Shown here piece by piece: positions 55,786 to 64,000 of a DNA stretch of 64,000 nt (positions are counted from its first letter, which is position 1; each line of letters starts with the position of its first letter). The DNA comes from an uncultured Actinomycetes bacterium (GTDB lineage: Bacteria > Actinomycetota > Actinomycetes > Mycobacteriales > Nakamurellaceae), in contig CALANS010000209.1 in assembly GCA_937926105.1 (NCBI GenBank), forward strand, positions 62,001-126,000, read 5' to 3'. The notes below the pieces were generated by a model. It had not been told where the DNA came from. It saw only the letters and a program-made list of their open reading frames with translations, and ran no database searches. Made by a program: the position numbers and the translations under genes.

Positions 55786-56976
55786 ATGAGGGGACGTTGT
55801 GCGGTAGCTGCGGCGGCGATCTGCGCGCTGCTGCTGACCGGCTGTGCGGCGACGGTCAGCGGCGCCGGAGTTCGAGCCGGCACCGATGCCGACGCCGGCA
55901 CCCCGACGGGTTCGGTCTCATCGGCGCCCGGATCATCCGACCACCAGTCGGGGCCGACGCTGCCGAGCACCCTGCAGGTGCCGGCGTCGGGACAGGGTGA
56001 CTCCGGCGCCCCGTCCGGCTCCTCGCCGATCCGGCCGATGCCGCCGGTGTCCACCGGGGCAGGCTCGAGCCAGGCGCCGTCGAGCGACACGGCCCCGGCG
56101 ACCCCGTCACCCTCGACGTCCGACACCTCTGCGCCGCCGTCCTCGCAGCACGGCACGCCGGCCGCCGGAACGGATGACCCGGCCCACGAGTTCGACGGCA
56201 CCACATCGGTCGACGCGTCGAACTACCACGGCATCGTCACCGACGTGGGCTTCCAGTCGCCGTCGGGGAACATCACCTGCGGCATCCAGGATGGCGTCGC
56301 CGTCTGCCAGATCGACAAGTTCGACTACACCCCGCCGAAGCACGACTGTGGCGGCTCGGGTTGGGGATTCAACTTCAAGCTGGAGTCCTCCTCGGCATTC
56401 CTGTTCTGCGCGGGCGACGTGGAAAGCGGCGGCCCCACGCTGGACTACGGTCAGCAGATCGCCGTCGGCGCGGTGCGTTGCGTGAGCCAGAAGGACGGCA
56501 TCACCTGCCAGAACACCGGCAGCGGCTATGGATTCCGGGTGGCCAGGGCCGAGTACGTCTTCTTCGGGCCGAATGAGGCGGCGTCCACCGTGGGGGCGAG
56601 CACGGCATCCGGTATCCCCGCCGCCGTCATCGGCCAGTGGCAGGGGCATGGGCGCGTGGTGACCATCGACGCCTCCGGATCGGCGACCCTGGACTACCGC
56701 ACCTACCAGTTCTGCAGCGACGACCCGACGCCCCCCTGTGACAAGGTCAAGGACAACGAAATTGTCGACGGCGGGCACATCGAGTTCGCGCTGACCGAAC
56801 AGTCCGGCGCGAAGGCCGCCACCGGCACCGTCACCCGGTCCAACGATCCGAAGACCCCGGTCGGCAGCCCCGTCACCGCCACCGTCTCCGGCTACAACCT
56901 GGAACTCAGCTTCTGGCCCGATACCCTGTTCTGCGCCGCGGACACCCCGTCCGGGCAGTGGAACTGCGGGGCGTAG
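55786..56976 (+). CDS. Secreted lipoprotein with DUF6636-like domain
   Basis: A 396-residue lipoprotein. Signal MRGRCAVAAAAICALLL with lipobox LTGC; a Ser/Pro/Thr-rich linker of about 115 residues; then a Cys-rich domain (SPSGNITCGIQDGVAVCQID; HDCGGSGWGFNF; FLFCAGDVESGGPTLDYGQQ; VRCVSQKDGITCQNTGSGYGFRV) of DUF6636 type, followed by a second beta domain (VIGQWQGHGRVVTIDASGSA) with further Cys pairs. Disulfides probably stabilise it outside the cell. Function unknown. ATG 55786 follows GAAGGAG with a good spacer. Confidence 0.82.
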   Translation: MRGRCAVAAAAICALLLTGCAATVSGAGVRAGTDADAGTPTGSVSSAPGSSDHQSGPTLPSTLQVPASGQGDSGAPSGSSPIRPMPPVSTGAGSSQAPSSDTAPATPSPSTSDTSAPPSSQHGTPAAGTDDPAHEFDGTTSVDASNYHGIVTDVGFQSPSGNITCGIQDGVAVCQIDKFDYTPPKHDCGGSGWGFNFKLESSSAFLFCAGDVESGGPTLDYGQQIAVGAVRCVSQKDGITCQNTGSGYGFRVARAEYVFFGPNEAASTVGASTASGIPAAVIGQWQGHGRVVTIDASGSATLDYRTYQFCSDDPTPPCDKVKDNEIVDGGHIEFALTEQSGAKAATGTVTRSNDPKTPVGSPVTATVSGYNLELSFWPDTLFCAADTPSGQWNCGA

Positions 56977-57013
56977 GCGCCCACCGGAGTCGTGGGTAGC
57001 GCCGGTGGCATTG

Positions 57014-57832
57014 CTATGCCGCCGCGGCGCCGGCCCGCCAGGCGGTCAGGATCTCGTCCCGGAATCCCGGCGCCGCCAACAGGATCCCGCCCTCCGGCGC
57101 CACCGACGCCGCCCCGTCGATACCGCACGCCACGGCTCCCGCCTCGGTCGCGATCAGCACCGCCGCCGAGTCGTCGATGGGGGAGTACTGGCCGATCAGA
57201 CAGCCGGCCGTCGCGCCCAGGCCGACCTGCAGCAGCGCCAGCGTGGACGATCCCATGATCCGCACCGTGCAGGCCGCGTCGGCCAGCGCGGCCAGGGTGC
57301 CAGACATCCCCGGCCACGGACGGTGCGCCAGCCATTCAGTGGCCACCACAGTGCCCGCCAGTCCCGACCCAACGCGAGCCGACAATTGCCGAGCCGCACC
57401 GAGAATCGGCTGGTAGTCGGCATCCAGCGGCAGCAGCCGAGAGCCGCGGCCGCGTTCGCCGACGGCGATCCTGCGGCGGAACGGATCTCCCACCACTCCG
57501 ACCAGCGGGCCGTCGGAGTCCCAGCAGGCCAGCGAGAACGAGCACCACGCCAGCCCGTTGGCATAGTTGGTGGTGCCATCCACCGGATCGCAGTACCAGG
57601 TGTAGGCCGCGTCGACGGGGCCGGTAGTGCCGAATTCCTCACCTACCAGGGCGTGCCCGGGCAGGTGCTCGGCGATGCGCCGCCGCACTTCGGTCTCCAC
57701 CGCGATATCGGTATCGGTGACGGGGTCGGCGGCGTGCGCCTTGGTTCGGACGTTCGCCGGGGCGGTGCCCGCAATGCGTTGGCACGCCCAGCAGGCCAGC
57801 TCCATCGCCACGGTCCGCAGATCCTCCGTCAC
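57014..57832 (-). CDS. Inositol monophosphatase-family phosphatase
   Basis: A 272-residue FIG-superfamily phosphatase. Metal motifs: GEEFG (64-68), DPVDGTTNY (82-90) and SPIDDSAAVLIATEAG near 216. Substrate may be inositol-1-phosphate, glycerol-phosphate-like esters or a sugar phosphate. It is the last gene of a leftward run beginning with a binding protein at 63610, 60 bp after a GDPD gene, so it may dephosphorylate a product of GDPD action. GTG start with AGAGGGA upstream. Confidence 0.88.
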   Translation of the reverse strand: MTEDLRTVAMELACWACQRIAGTAPANVRTKAHAADPVTDTDIAVETEVRRRIAEHLPGHALVGEEFGTTGPVDAAYTWYCDPVDGTTNYANGLAWCSFSLACWDSDGPLVGVVGDPFRRRIAVGERGRGSRLLPLDADYQPILGAARQLSARVGSGLAGTVVATEWLAHRPWPGMSGTLAALADAACTVRIMGSSTLALLQVGLGATAGCLIGQYSPIDDSAAVLIATEAGAVACGIDGAASVAPEGGILLAAPGFRDEILTAWRAGAAAA

Positions 57833-57892
57833 CGCTGTCCCTCTTTCCGTGCCGGGCGATCGGCTGGCCGGCCGGCACTGCCGCCGACGGCC

Positions 57893-58573
57893 TCACGCCG
57901 TCGCCCTGCTGATCGCAACCAGATCCGCGATCCGGTTGGTAATCACCGCGTCGGCGCCCTGAGTGATCACGGCCGCCATATCCCGCGGATGGTCCACGGT
58001 CCACACCGAGACACCGATGCCGCGGGCATGCATCGCGTCGGCGATACCGGCCGTGAGCAGTCGGAAGTGCGGATTGAAGTACTCCGGCCGGAAGTACTCG
58101 AGGGTTACGGAGTCCGGGGGGCGCACCCCGTCCCAGCTCAGCGCGATGCGGGCGGCAGGCATCTCTCGGCGCATCCACCGGGACCGACCGGCGAACAGGC
58201 AGGCGTCCATCACCCCGGCGCGCTCGAGCACCGTGTGCGCGGCCGGGATCGCCGCCGGCTCCGGCAGATCCACCATGATCTGCCGCCCGGCGCCGGCGAT
58301 CAGGTCGGCCGCCTCGGCCAGCGTCGGCACGTACTCCTCGGCCGGGCCGCGCAGCGCGGCCAGCTCGGACGACGTCACGTCCGACAGCGACACGCCGCGC
58401 CCCCATATCCGTCGCAGGGTCGCGTCGTGCAGCAGCACCGGGACCCCGTCGGCCGCCAGCCGCACGTCGAGTTCCACCATGTCGGCGCCGGCGGAGATCG
58501 CCGCCTGGAACGCGGGCAGGGTGTTCTCCAGGTGCCCGAGCGGCTCACCGCGATGGGCGATGCTCAGCGTCAT
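57893..58573 (-). CDS. Glycerophosphodiester phosphodiesterase
   Basis: A 226-residue GDPD: IAHRGEPLGHLENTLPAFQAA (catalytic His-Arg and Glu-Asn), MVELDVRLAADGVPVLLHDATLRR (metal Glu-x-Asp and second His), and VSVWTVDHP near 190. All key residues are present. It hydrolyses glycerophosphodiesters to glycerol-3-phosphate and an alcohol. No signal peptide, so it acts on imported substrate. The ATG overlaps the stop of the upstream GDPD-like gene (ATGA). Confidence 0.92.
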   Translation of the reverse strand: MTLSIAHRGEPLGHLENTLPAFQAAISAGADMVELDVRLAADGVPVLLHDATLRRIWGRGVSLSDVTSSELAALRGPAEEYVPTLAEAADLIAGAGRQIMVDLPEPAAIPAAHTVLERAGVMDACLFAGRSRWMRREMPAARIALSWDGVRPPDSVTLEYFRPEYFNPHFRLLTAGIADAMHARGIGVSVWTVDHPRDMAAVITQGADAVITNRIADLVAISRATA

Positions 58574-59383
58574 TCGGCCGACCCGGCCGGCGGCATGGAC
58601 CGGGCGGTCGCCGTCAGCAGCGCCATGTCGTCGGTACAGATGCCGTCCACGTCGCGGGCCAACAGCGCGGCCAACACCTCGGGCCGCTCCTCGTGCCAGG
58701 TGACGATGCCCAACCCCTGCGCGCGCACCCGGTCGATCCAGGCATCGGGCAGCATCTGATCGGGCGCGTCGAAGCGTTCCCAGCAGGGATGCACGAACTG
58801 GGCGTGCACCGCCGCCGCCAGCTGCACGGGATCCTCGGTGTCCGAGGCGAACAGCACGGCTCGTGACACCTGCGGCACCGCCCGCGCGCACAGCGCGACC
58901 GCGTCACTTCGGCTGGAGGCCAGCACGCTGTGCTCGGTCAACTCCGCCTCGACCAGCGCGCCCGCCAACCAGTGCGCCGACGGCGGATCGATCGACTTGA
59001 TATCCAGGTACAGCCCCAGATCGTGCCGGCGAATCGCGGCGAGTGCCGACGCCAGGGGCAGCACGGTGCGGTCGGCCGCCAGCACGACCTGCTCCGGCAG
59101 ATCTGAGATCCAGCACCGGACCCCGTCGATCTGCACCCACGGGTCGTGGGCCACCACCAACGCCCCGTCACCGGTCACCCTGGCATCCACCTCGACCAGA
59201 TGCGCCCCGGCCGATCGAACTGCGGCGCAGGCGGCGTCCGGGTCCGGGCCGAGGAGCTCCAGTGCGCGGTGCGCGATCCGCAGCACCGCCGCGGGGGTTC
59301 GGCCCGAAACCGGGTCCAGCGGCGGCAGCGGCGGGGAATCGAGCAGCGACCCGTGGTTCGGGTCGGTCGGCGTCGAAACCCCC

Positions 59384-59391
<8 letters not shown>
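58570..59391 (-). CDS. GDPD-like protein with altered active site
   Basis: A 273-residue GDPD-fold protein. RIAHRALELLGPDPDAACAAV at the position of HRG..ENT keeps His41-Arg42 but has Ala43 for Gly and no Glu-Asn-Thr. The later motifs VEVDARVTGDGALVVAHDPW and LYLDIKS remain, as does IVTWHEERP. Loss of the Glu-Asn pair suggests changed or lost diesterase activity. It overlaps the ATPase gene upstream by eight bases and the true GDPD downstream by four, so it is co-translated with both. Confidence 0.85.
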
Positions 59392-60537
<1,146 letters not shown>

Positions 60538-60541
<4 letters not shown>

Positions 60542-61437
60542 CGCAGTTGGAATCCCTCCGCCAGGGTGCCGCCCATGATGTGCCGCCGCACCAGCAGCAT
60601 CAGGATCACCGACGGGGTGGACAGCACGACCGAGAACACCGCAGCGACCGGGGGAGGGTAGTTCAGCACCAGCGTGTACATCTCGCTGGGCATCGTCAGG
60701 TAGGTCGGGGCGCCGACCAGGTAGGAACCCTGCGCCTCGTCGAAGGCGGAGATGAACGACAGGATCATCGCCACCAGAATGCCCGGCAGCGCCAGTGGCA
60801 CGGTGACCTTGAAGAACACTCGCAGCGGGCCCGCCCCGGCATCCCGGGCGGCCTCCTCCAGGCTGCGCGGCACAGACGCGAACGCCGCGGCCGGAATCCA
60901 CGTCATGTAGATGATGGTGCCCAGCAACTGCACGATGATCAGCCCGACGAAGGTCTCCATCAGGTGCAGCGTGTAGAACAGCCCGGCCAGCGCCACGAAC
61001 AGCCCGATCCGGGGGAAGGCGTTGGCGGCGAACAGCGAGATCAGCATCACCTGCCGGCCGGGGAACTTGAACCGGGAGAACGCGTAGGCCGCGGGCAGGC
61101 AGATGATCGCCGACACCAGGGTGACGACCACCGCCAGCTCCACGCTCAGCCGCATCGAGCTGAGCAGGCTCGGGTCGGAGAAGACCGTCTTCCACCACTT
61201 GAGCGTCCACTGCGTCGGCAGGATGTCCGGGAACGTCCACTGCCCGGCGAAGGCCCGGATCGCCAGCCAGACGATCGGCCCCAGGATGAACACGGCCAGC
61301 AGGACCAGGGCGATGACGAACACGACGGAGCGCAGCACCCGGCGTACCGGTCCGGGTGGGCGGTAGGAGGACACGGCGGTGACGGGAACGTCCGTGGTAT
61401 CGGTCATCACCGCGTCGACGGCCAGTGCCTCGCTCAT
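60538..61437 (-). CDS. ABC transporter permease 2 of the GDPD operon
   Basis: A 299-residue membrane protein with a 35-residue cytoplasmic start, first helix SVVFVIALVLLAVFILGPIV, and EAA loop RSLEEAARDAGAGPLRVFFK near residue 200. ATG 61437 overlaps the stop of permease 1 by four bases. PotC/UgpE type. Confidence 0.9.
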
Positions 61438-62387
61438 TGGGTGACCCCCGACATGCGGTTGTTGCGGACGTTCGCCCACACGTAGGCGGCGCCGATCCCG
61501 GCCGCGACCAGGAACACCACCACCGCCATCACCTCGGCCTGCTGCGGCCGGCCGAAGGACTGCATCTGGTAGGTCATCGAGGTGCCCAGCAGGTTCGGTG
61601 CGTTCGGCCCGATCAGGTAGGGCACGGTGAAGCTGCCCAGCACATAGATGGCGCTAAAGGTACCCACGATGACGCTGGGCAGCACGTTCATCGGGATCAG
61701 GATGCTGCGGATGATCCGGACGGTGCCCGCCCCGGCGTCCCGGGCCGCCTCGATCAGTGCGTTTGGCACGCCCTGCAGGCCGGACGCGATCAGCAGCACG
61801 CCAAACGGCAGCTGGGTCCACACCTCGCCGATCGTCACCGCCACCATGGTGTAGGAGATGGTCGGAAACGAGTCCCAGCCCAGCATGGTCGCGATCGTCC
61901 GTGGGAAACCGTCCGCGGCGTAGAACCCCAGGATCGCGTACGAGGCGATGACCACCGGGATGAACAGCGGCACCACCGCCAGCGCCGACAGCGCCCGCGC
62001 CGCCCGGGAATTGGTCAGCCGCAGGAACAGCCCCACGCTCCAGGCCAGCAGCAGCACGAACGCCACCGTCAGCACCGTGACGACCACCGTGACCAGCAGG
62101 TCCTCGCCGAAGCTCGGGTCGGCGAAGACGGCCCGGTAGGCCCCGAAGGTGATGAACCCCAGGTGCTGGTCCTGCGCGAATAGCGTCAGGACCGAATTGG
62201 GCCCGCCGGCGTAGCCCAGCGTGTACAAGATCGCTGCGACAACCGGGAACCCGATGAACAGCCCGATGACGACCACCGGCGGGCTGGACAGCAAAAACCC
62301 GAACAGCGCCTGCCGGCGGTCACGCCACCGCGCCGGTGCCCGCACCGGCGCGGTGGTCGCAGCCTTGTCGTCGACGGTTGCCGTCAC
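61434..62387 (-). CDS. ABC transporter permease 1 of the GDPD operon
   Basis: A 317-residue membrane protein, first helix LFGFLLSSPPVVVIGLFIGF, EAA loop NALIEAARDAGAGTVRIIRS. The GTG at 62387 overlaps the binding-protein stop (GTGA), preferred to a GTG six codons upstream. PotB/UgpA type. Confidence 0.9.
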   Translation of the reverse strand: MTATVDDKAATTAPVRAPARWRDRRQALFGFLLSSPPVVVIGLFIGFPVVAAILYTLGYAGGPNSVLTLFAQDQHLGFITFGAYRAVFADPSFGEDLLVTVVVTVLTVAFVLLLAWSVGLFLRLTNSRAARALSALAVVPLFIPVVIASYAILGFYAADGFPRTIATMLGWDSFPTISYTMVAVTIGEVWTQLPFGVLLIASGLQGVPNALIEAARDAGAGTVRIIRSILIPMNVLPSVIVGTFSAIYVLGSFTVPYLIGPNAPNLLGTSMTYQMQSFGRPQQAEVMAVVVFLVAAGIGAAYVWANVRNNRMSGVTQ

Positions 62388-63610
62388 GGCACCCGCTGCT
62401 GCCACTGCTGCTTGGCGTCATTGCTGAACTTCGCCGAGTACGTCGGGCGCAGATTGGAGGTGTCCAGGCCGGTGAACAGGTTCTGCTCACTCGAGGGCAG
62501 CATGTCGGACTTGATGCCCGGGTAGCCCGAGATGGTGTCCACGATCGTGGACTGCACCTCCGGCTGCAGCAGGTAGTTCATCAGCTTGTAGGCGGCGTCC
62601 TTGTTGGGGCTGGTGGTCGGGACCGTCAGGTAGACGGCGCTGCCGGTGAAGCCCGGATCGGTGATCTGGGCCAGCTTGACTGTCTTCGGCAGGGCACCCT
62701 TGGCCAGGCTGGACAGCGCCATGTCCGACCACACCGGCGCCATCTCGATCTGGCCGCTGCCCAGCAGGTCCAGCACGGCCTGGTTGCCGTTGGGGTACAC
62801 GCTCTGGTAGATGCTGGACTTGAGGCCCTTGAGCACGTCGAAGCCCTTGTCCCAGTTCTTCTCCAGGTCGGTGGAGTAGTTGTCGTCGAAGTACATCTTC
62901 TCGGTGATGTCCGAGGACATGTTGGCGTCCAGCACGGTCTGCACGAAGGAGAACCCGGAGCCACCGGAGTTCGGCGAGTTGTAGGTGAACTTGCCGGGGT
63001 TCGCCTTGATCCACGCGATCAACTCGTCCAGTGTCTTCGGCGGGTCGGGGATCTTGCTGGAGTCGTAGGCCAGCACCACGGAGGATCCGCGGTAGGGCAC
63101 CCCGCGGTTGTCGATCGCCTTGAGCAGCTTCGGGTCGACATTGGCCAGGTTCGGCACCTGCTCGGTGCTGATCGGTTCCACCAACTTCGCCTCGGCGGCG
63201 CTGGTAGCGAACCCTGCCTCGATCAGGTCCATGCCGGGATTCTGGTTCTGCTTCACCGCGGCGCCCAGCTTGGCCAGCGTGGTGGTGTCATTGACCCCGT
63301 GCTCGGAGAAGTTGATCTTGACGGAATATCCCGGGTTGGCCTTGACGAAGCCGGGAATGATGGTCTTCTGCCACAGGTCGCGGATGTTCACGTCCCCCGA
63401 GAGGTAGAAGGTGAGGTCCTTGCCGCCGGTGGACTCGCCGCCGCCGGGTGACTGGGCGGTGCTGCCGGACCCGCCGCTCGGCTGGCTTCCAGTGCTGCCG
63501 GCGGCGGGATTGCTCGACCCGCCGGTCCCGCCCCCGGAAGATCCGCAGGCCGCCAGGCCCACGGTGAGGGCCGCGGCCGCCAGGACCGTCAGGATGGACT
63601 TGCTTCGCAT
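62384..63610 (-). CDS. ABC substrate-binding lipoprotein of the GDPD operon
   Basis: A 408-residue lipoprotein: signal MRSKSILTVLAAAALTVG, lipobox LAAC, a Gly/Ser linker of about 40 residues, then a PotD/AfuA-type binding fold (DLTFYLSGDVNIRDLWQKTI; PYRGSSVVLAYDSSKIPDPP; GQIEMAPVWSDMALSS). Family members bind polyamines, phosphonates or organophosphates. Two GDPD genes downstream suggest a glycerophosphodiester ligand. First gene of the leftward operon. Confidence 0.9.
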   Translation of the reverse strand: MRSKSILTVLAAAALTVGLAACGSSGGGTGGSSNPAAGSTGSQPSGGSGSTAQSPGGGESTGGKDLTFYLSGDVNIRDLWQKTIIPGFVKANPGYSVKINFSEHGVNDTTTLAKLGAAVKQNQNPGMDLIEAGFATSAAEAKLVEPISTEQVPNLANVDPKLLKAIDNRGVPYRGSSVVLAYDSSKIPDPPKTLDELIAWIKANPGKFTYNSPNSGGSGFSFVQTVLDANMSSDITEKMYFDDNYSTDLEKNWDKGFDVLKGLKSSIYQSVYPNGNQAVLDLLGSGQIEMAPVWSDMALSSLAKGALPKTVKLAQITDPGFTGSAVYLTVPTTSPNKDAAYKLMNYLLQPEVQSTIVDTISGYPGIKSDMLPSSEQNLFTGLDTSNLRPTYSAKFSNDAKQQWQQRVP

Positions 63611-63755
63611 GGGTGTCTCTCCGCTCTCCGGGGCCGGGGTGTTGGCCGACTCGATCGCTCCCTACGGCCGGCAACCCAGCGGGTGGTCGGCCGTGCGAAC
63701 ACCAGACTTCGGTGCACCGTGACGGTCGGAACCTACCGCGCCGGTCGGCAAAGTT

Positions 63756-63775
63756 GAAGATGTCTTGACATATTC
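63756..63775. promoter_or_regulatory. Palindrome in the binding-protein/ligA divergent gap
   Basis: GAAGATGTCTTGACATATTC is a 20-bp palindrome with one mismatched pair and an inner perfect ATGTC-TT-GACAT. It lies about 145 bp upstream of the leftward transport operon. Candidate operator; no regulator gene is adjacent. Confidence 0.45.
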
Positions 63776-63838
63776 GTACCAAAGCGTGTCGCGGGAACGA
63801 CCTATATCGGATAAACGGTCGGCGTCGGTGAGGGTCGC

Positions 63839-63844
63839 TACGCT
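63839..63844 (+). promoter_or_regulatory. Leaderless -10 element of ligA
   Basis: TACGCT, six bases before the GTG at 63851 and with no Shine-Dalgarno, fits a leaderless actinobacterial promoter. Confidence 0.45.
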
Positions 63845-63850
63845 CCTTGC

Positions 63851-64000
63851 GTGGCCACCTCGGATGCCCCGCGCCCCGACGACCAGCCGATGCCAGACGC
63901 GCCGTCGCCGGCCGATGTGCCGCACGCGGACGCGAGCCGGCACGCCGAGCTCGTCGACGTCATCGGCGATGCCCAGTTCCGCTACTACGTGCTGGACGCC
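63851..64000 (+). CDS. ligA: NAD-dependent DNA ligase (5' part, runs off the window)
   Basis: Fifty codons from GTG 63851 to the window end. After a 28-residue Pro/Asp-rich extension the frame reads SRHAELVDVIGDAQFRYYVL, then DA, the first helices of the LigA Ia domain that bind NAD+. LigA seals nicks in replication and repair. Its position near iscS, mnmA and the MetE-like gene matches the arrangement in mycobacteria and related actinomycetes. The catalytic lysine lies beyond the edge. Confidence 0.88.
   Translation, partial: MATSDAPRPDDQPMPDAPSPADVPHADASRHAELVDVIGDAQFRYYVLDA

Overview
The window is high-GC DNA from an actinomycete. The signs are frequent GTG starts, TTGACG-N17-TANNNT promoters, several apparently leaderless starts, lipobox (LAGC-type) binding proteins, Tat signals, and a core neighbourhood of iscS, mnmA, a MetE-like gene and ligA like that of mycobacteria and relatives. 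I cannot name the genus. No rRNA, tRNA, CRISPR array or complete insertion sequence was seen.

Region A (1-24.8 kb) is a large carbohydrate-utilisation locus. It has a LacI repressor (cut by the left edge), two GH78 alpha-L-rhamnosidases, a decayed acetyl-esterase, a CUT1 ABC importer without an ATPase gene, a DUF624-type membrane protein, an ADP-ribosylglycohydrolase-fold protein, two paralogous Tat-exported clan GH-A-like hydrolases with Gly/His-rich tails, a GH42 beta-galactosidase and four sulfatases. Three promoters here carry the same operator (core TAAAACGTT) just downstream of the -10, so the locus looks like one regulon of three transcription units. The rhamnosidases, GH42 and sulfatases have no visible signal peptide. 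The model is export of two GH-A enzymes, uptake of sulfated rhamnose/galactose-containing oligosaccharides, and desulfation and hydrolysis in the cytoplasm.

Region B (24.8-36.2 kb) starts with a broken hipBA-like toxin-antitoxin remnant. Divergent from a DeoR regulator is a second sugar module: GH4 alpha-galactosidase-like enzyme, SIS sugar-phosphate isomerase/deaminase, PfkB kinase, a second CUT1 importer (no ATPase), an RpiR regulator with palindromic sites at its own promoter, and a Tat-exported protein whose predicted TIM barrel is interrupted by a lectin-like domain.

Region C (36.2-49.3 kb) is a complete L-rhamnose catabolic operon with its own LacI regulator and operator. It encodes a CUT2 importer (ATPase, two permeases, binding protein), rhamnose mutarotase, an extra AraA/FucI-fold isomerase-like protein, L-rhamnose isomerase, a fused rhamnulose-1-phosphate aldolase/dehydrogenase and rhamnulokinase. 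It would consume the rhamnose released by the GH78 enzymes of region A.

Region D (49.3-64 kb) is more core-like: a SHOCT membrane protein, endonuclease IV, a small HhH-like protein, iscS, mnmA (separated by a striking 66-nt palindrome), a MetE-like protein, a DUF6636-like lipoprotein, then a leftward seven-gene operon (binding protein, two permeases, ATPase, two GDPD proteins, an IMPase-family phosphatase) that looks like glycerophosphodiester uptake and hydrolysis, and finally the first 50 codons of NAD-dependent DNA ligase ligA.
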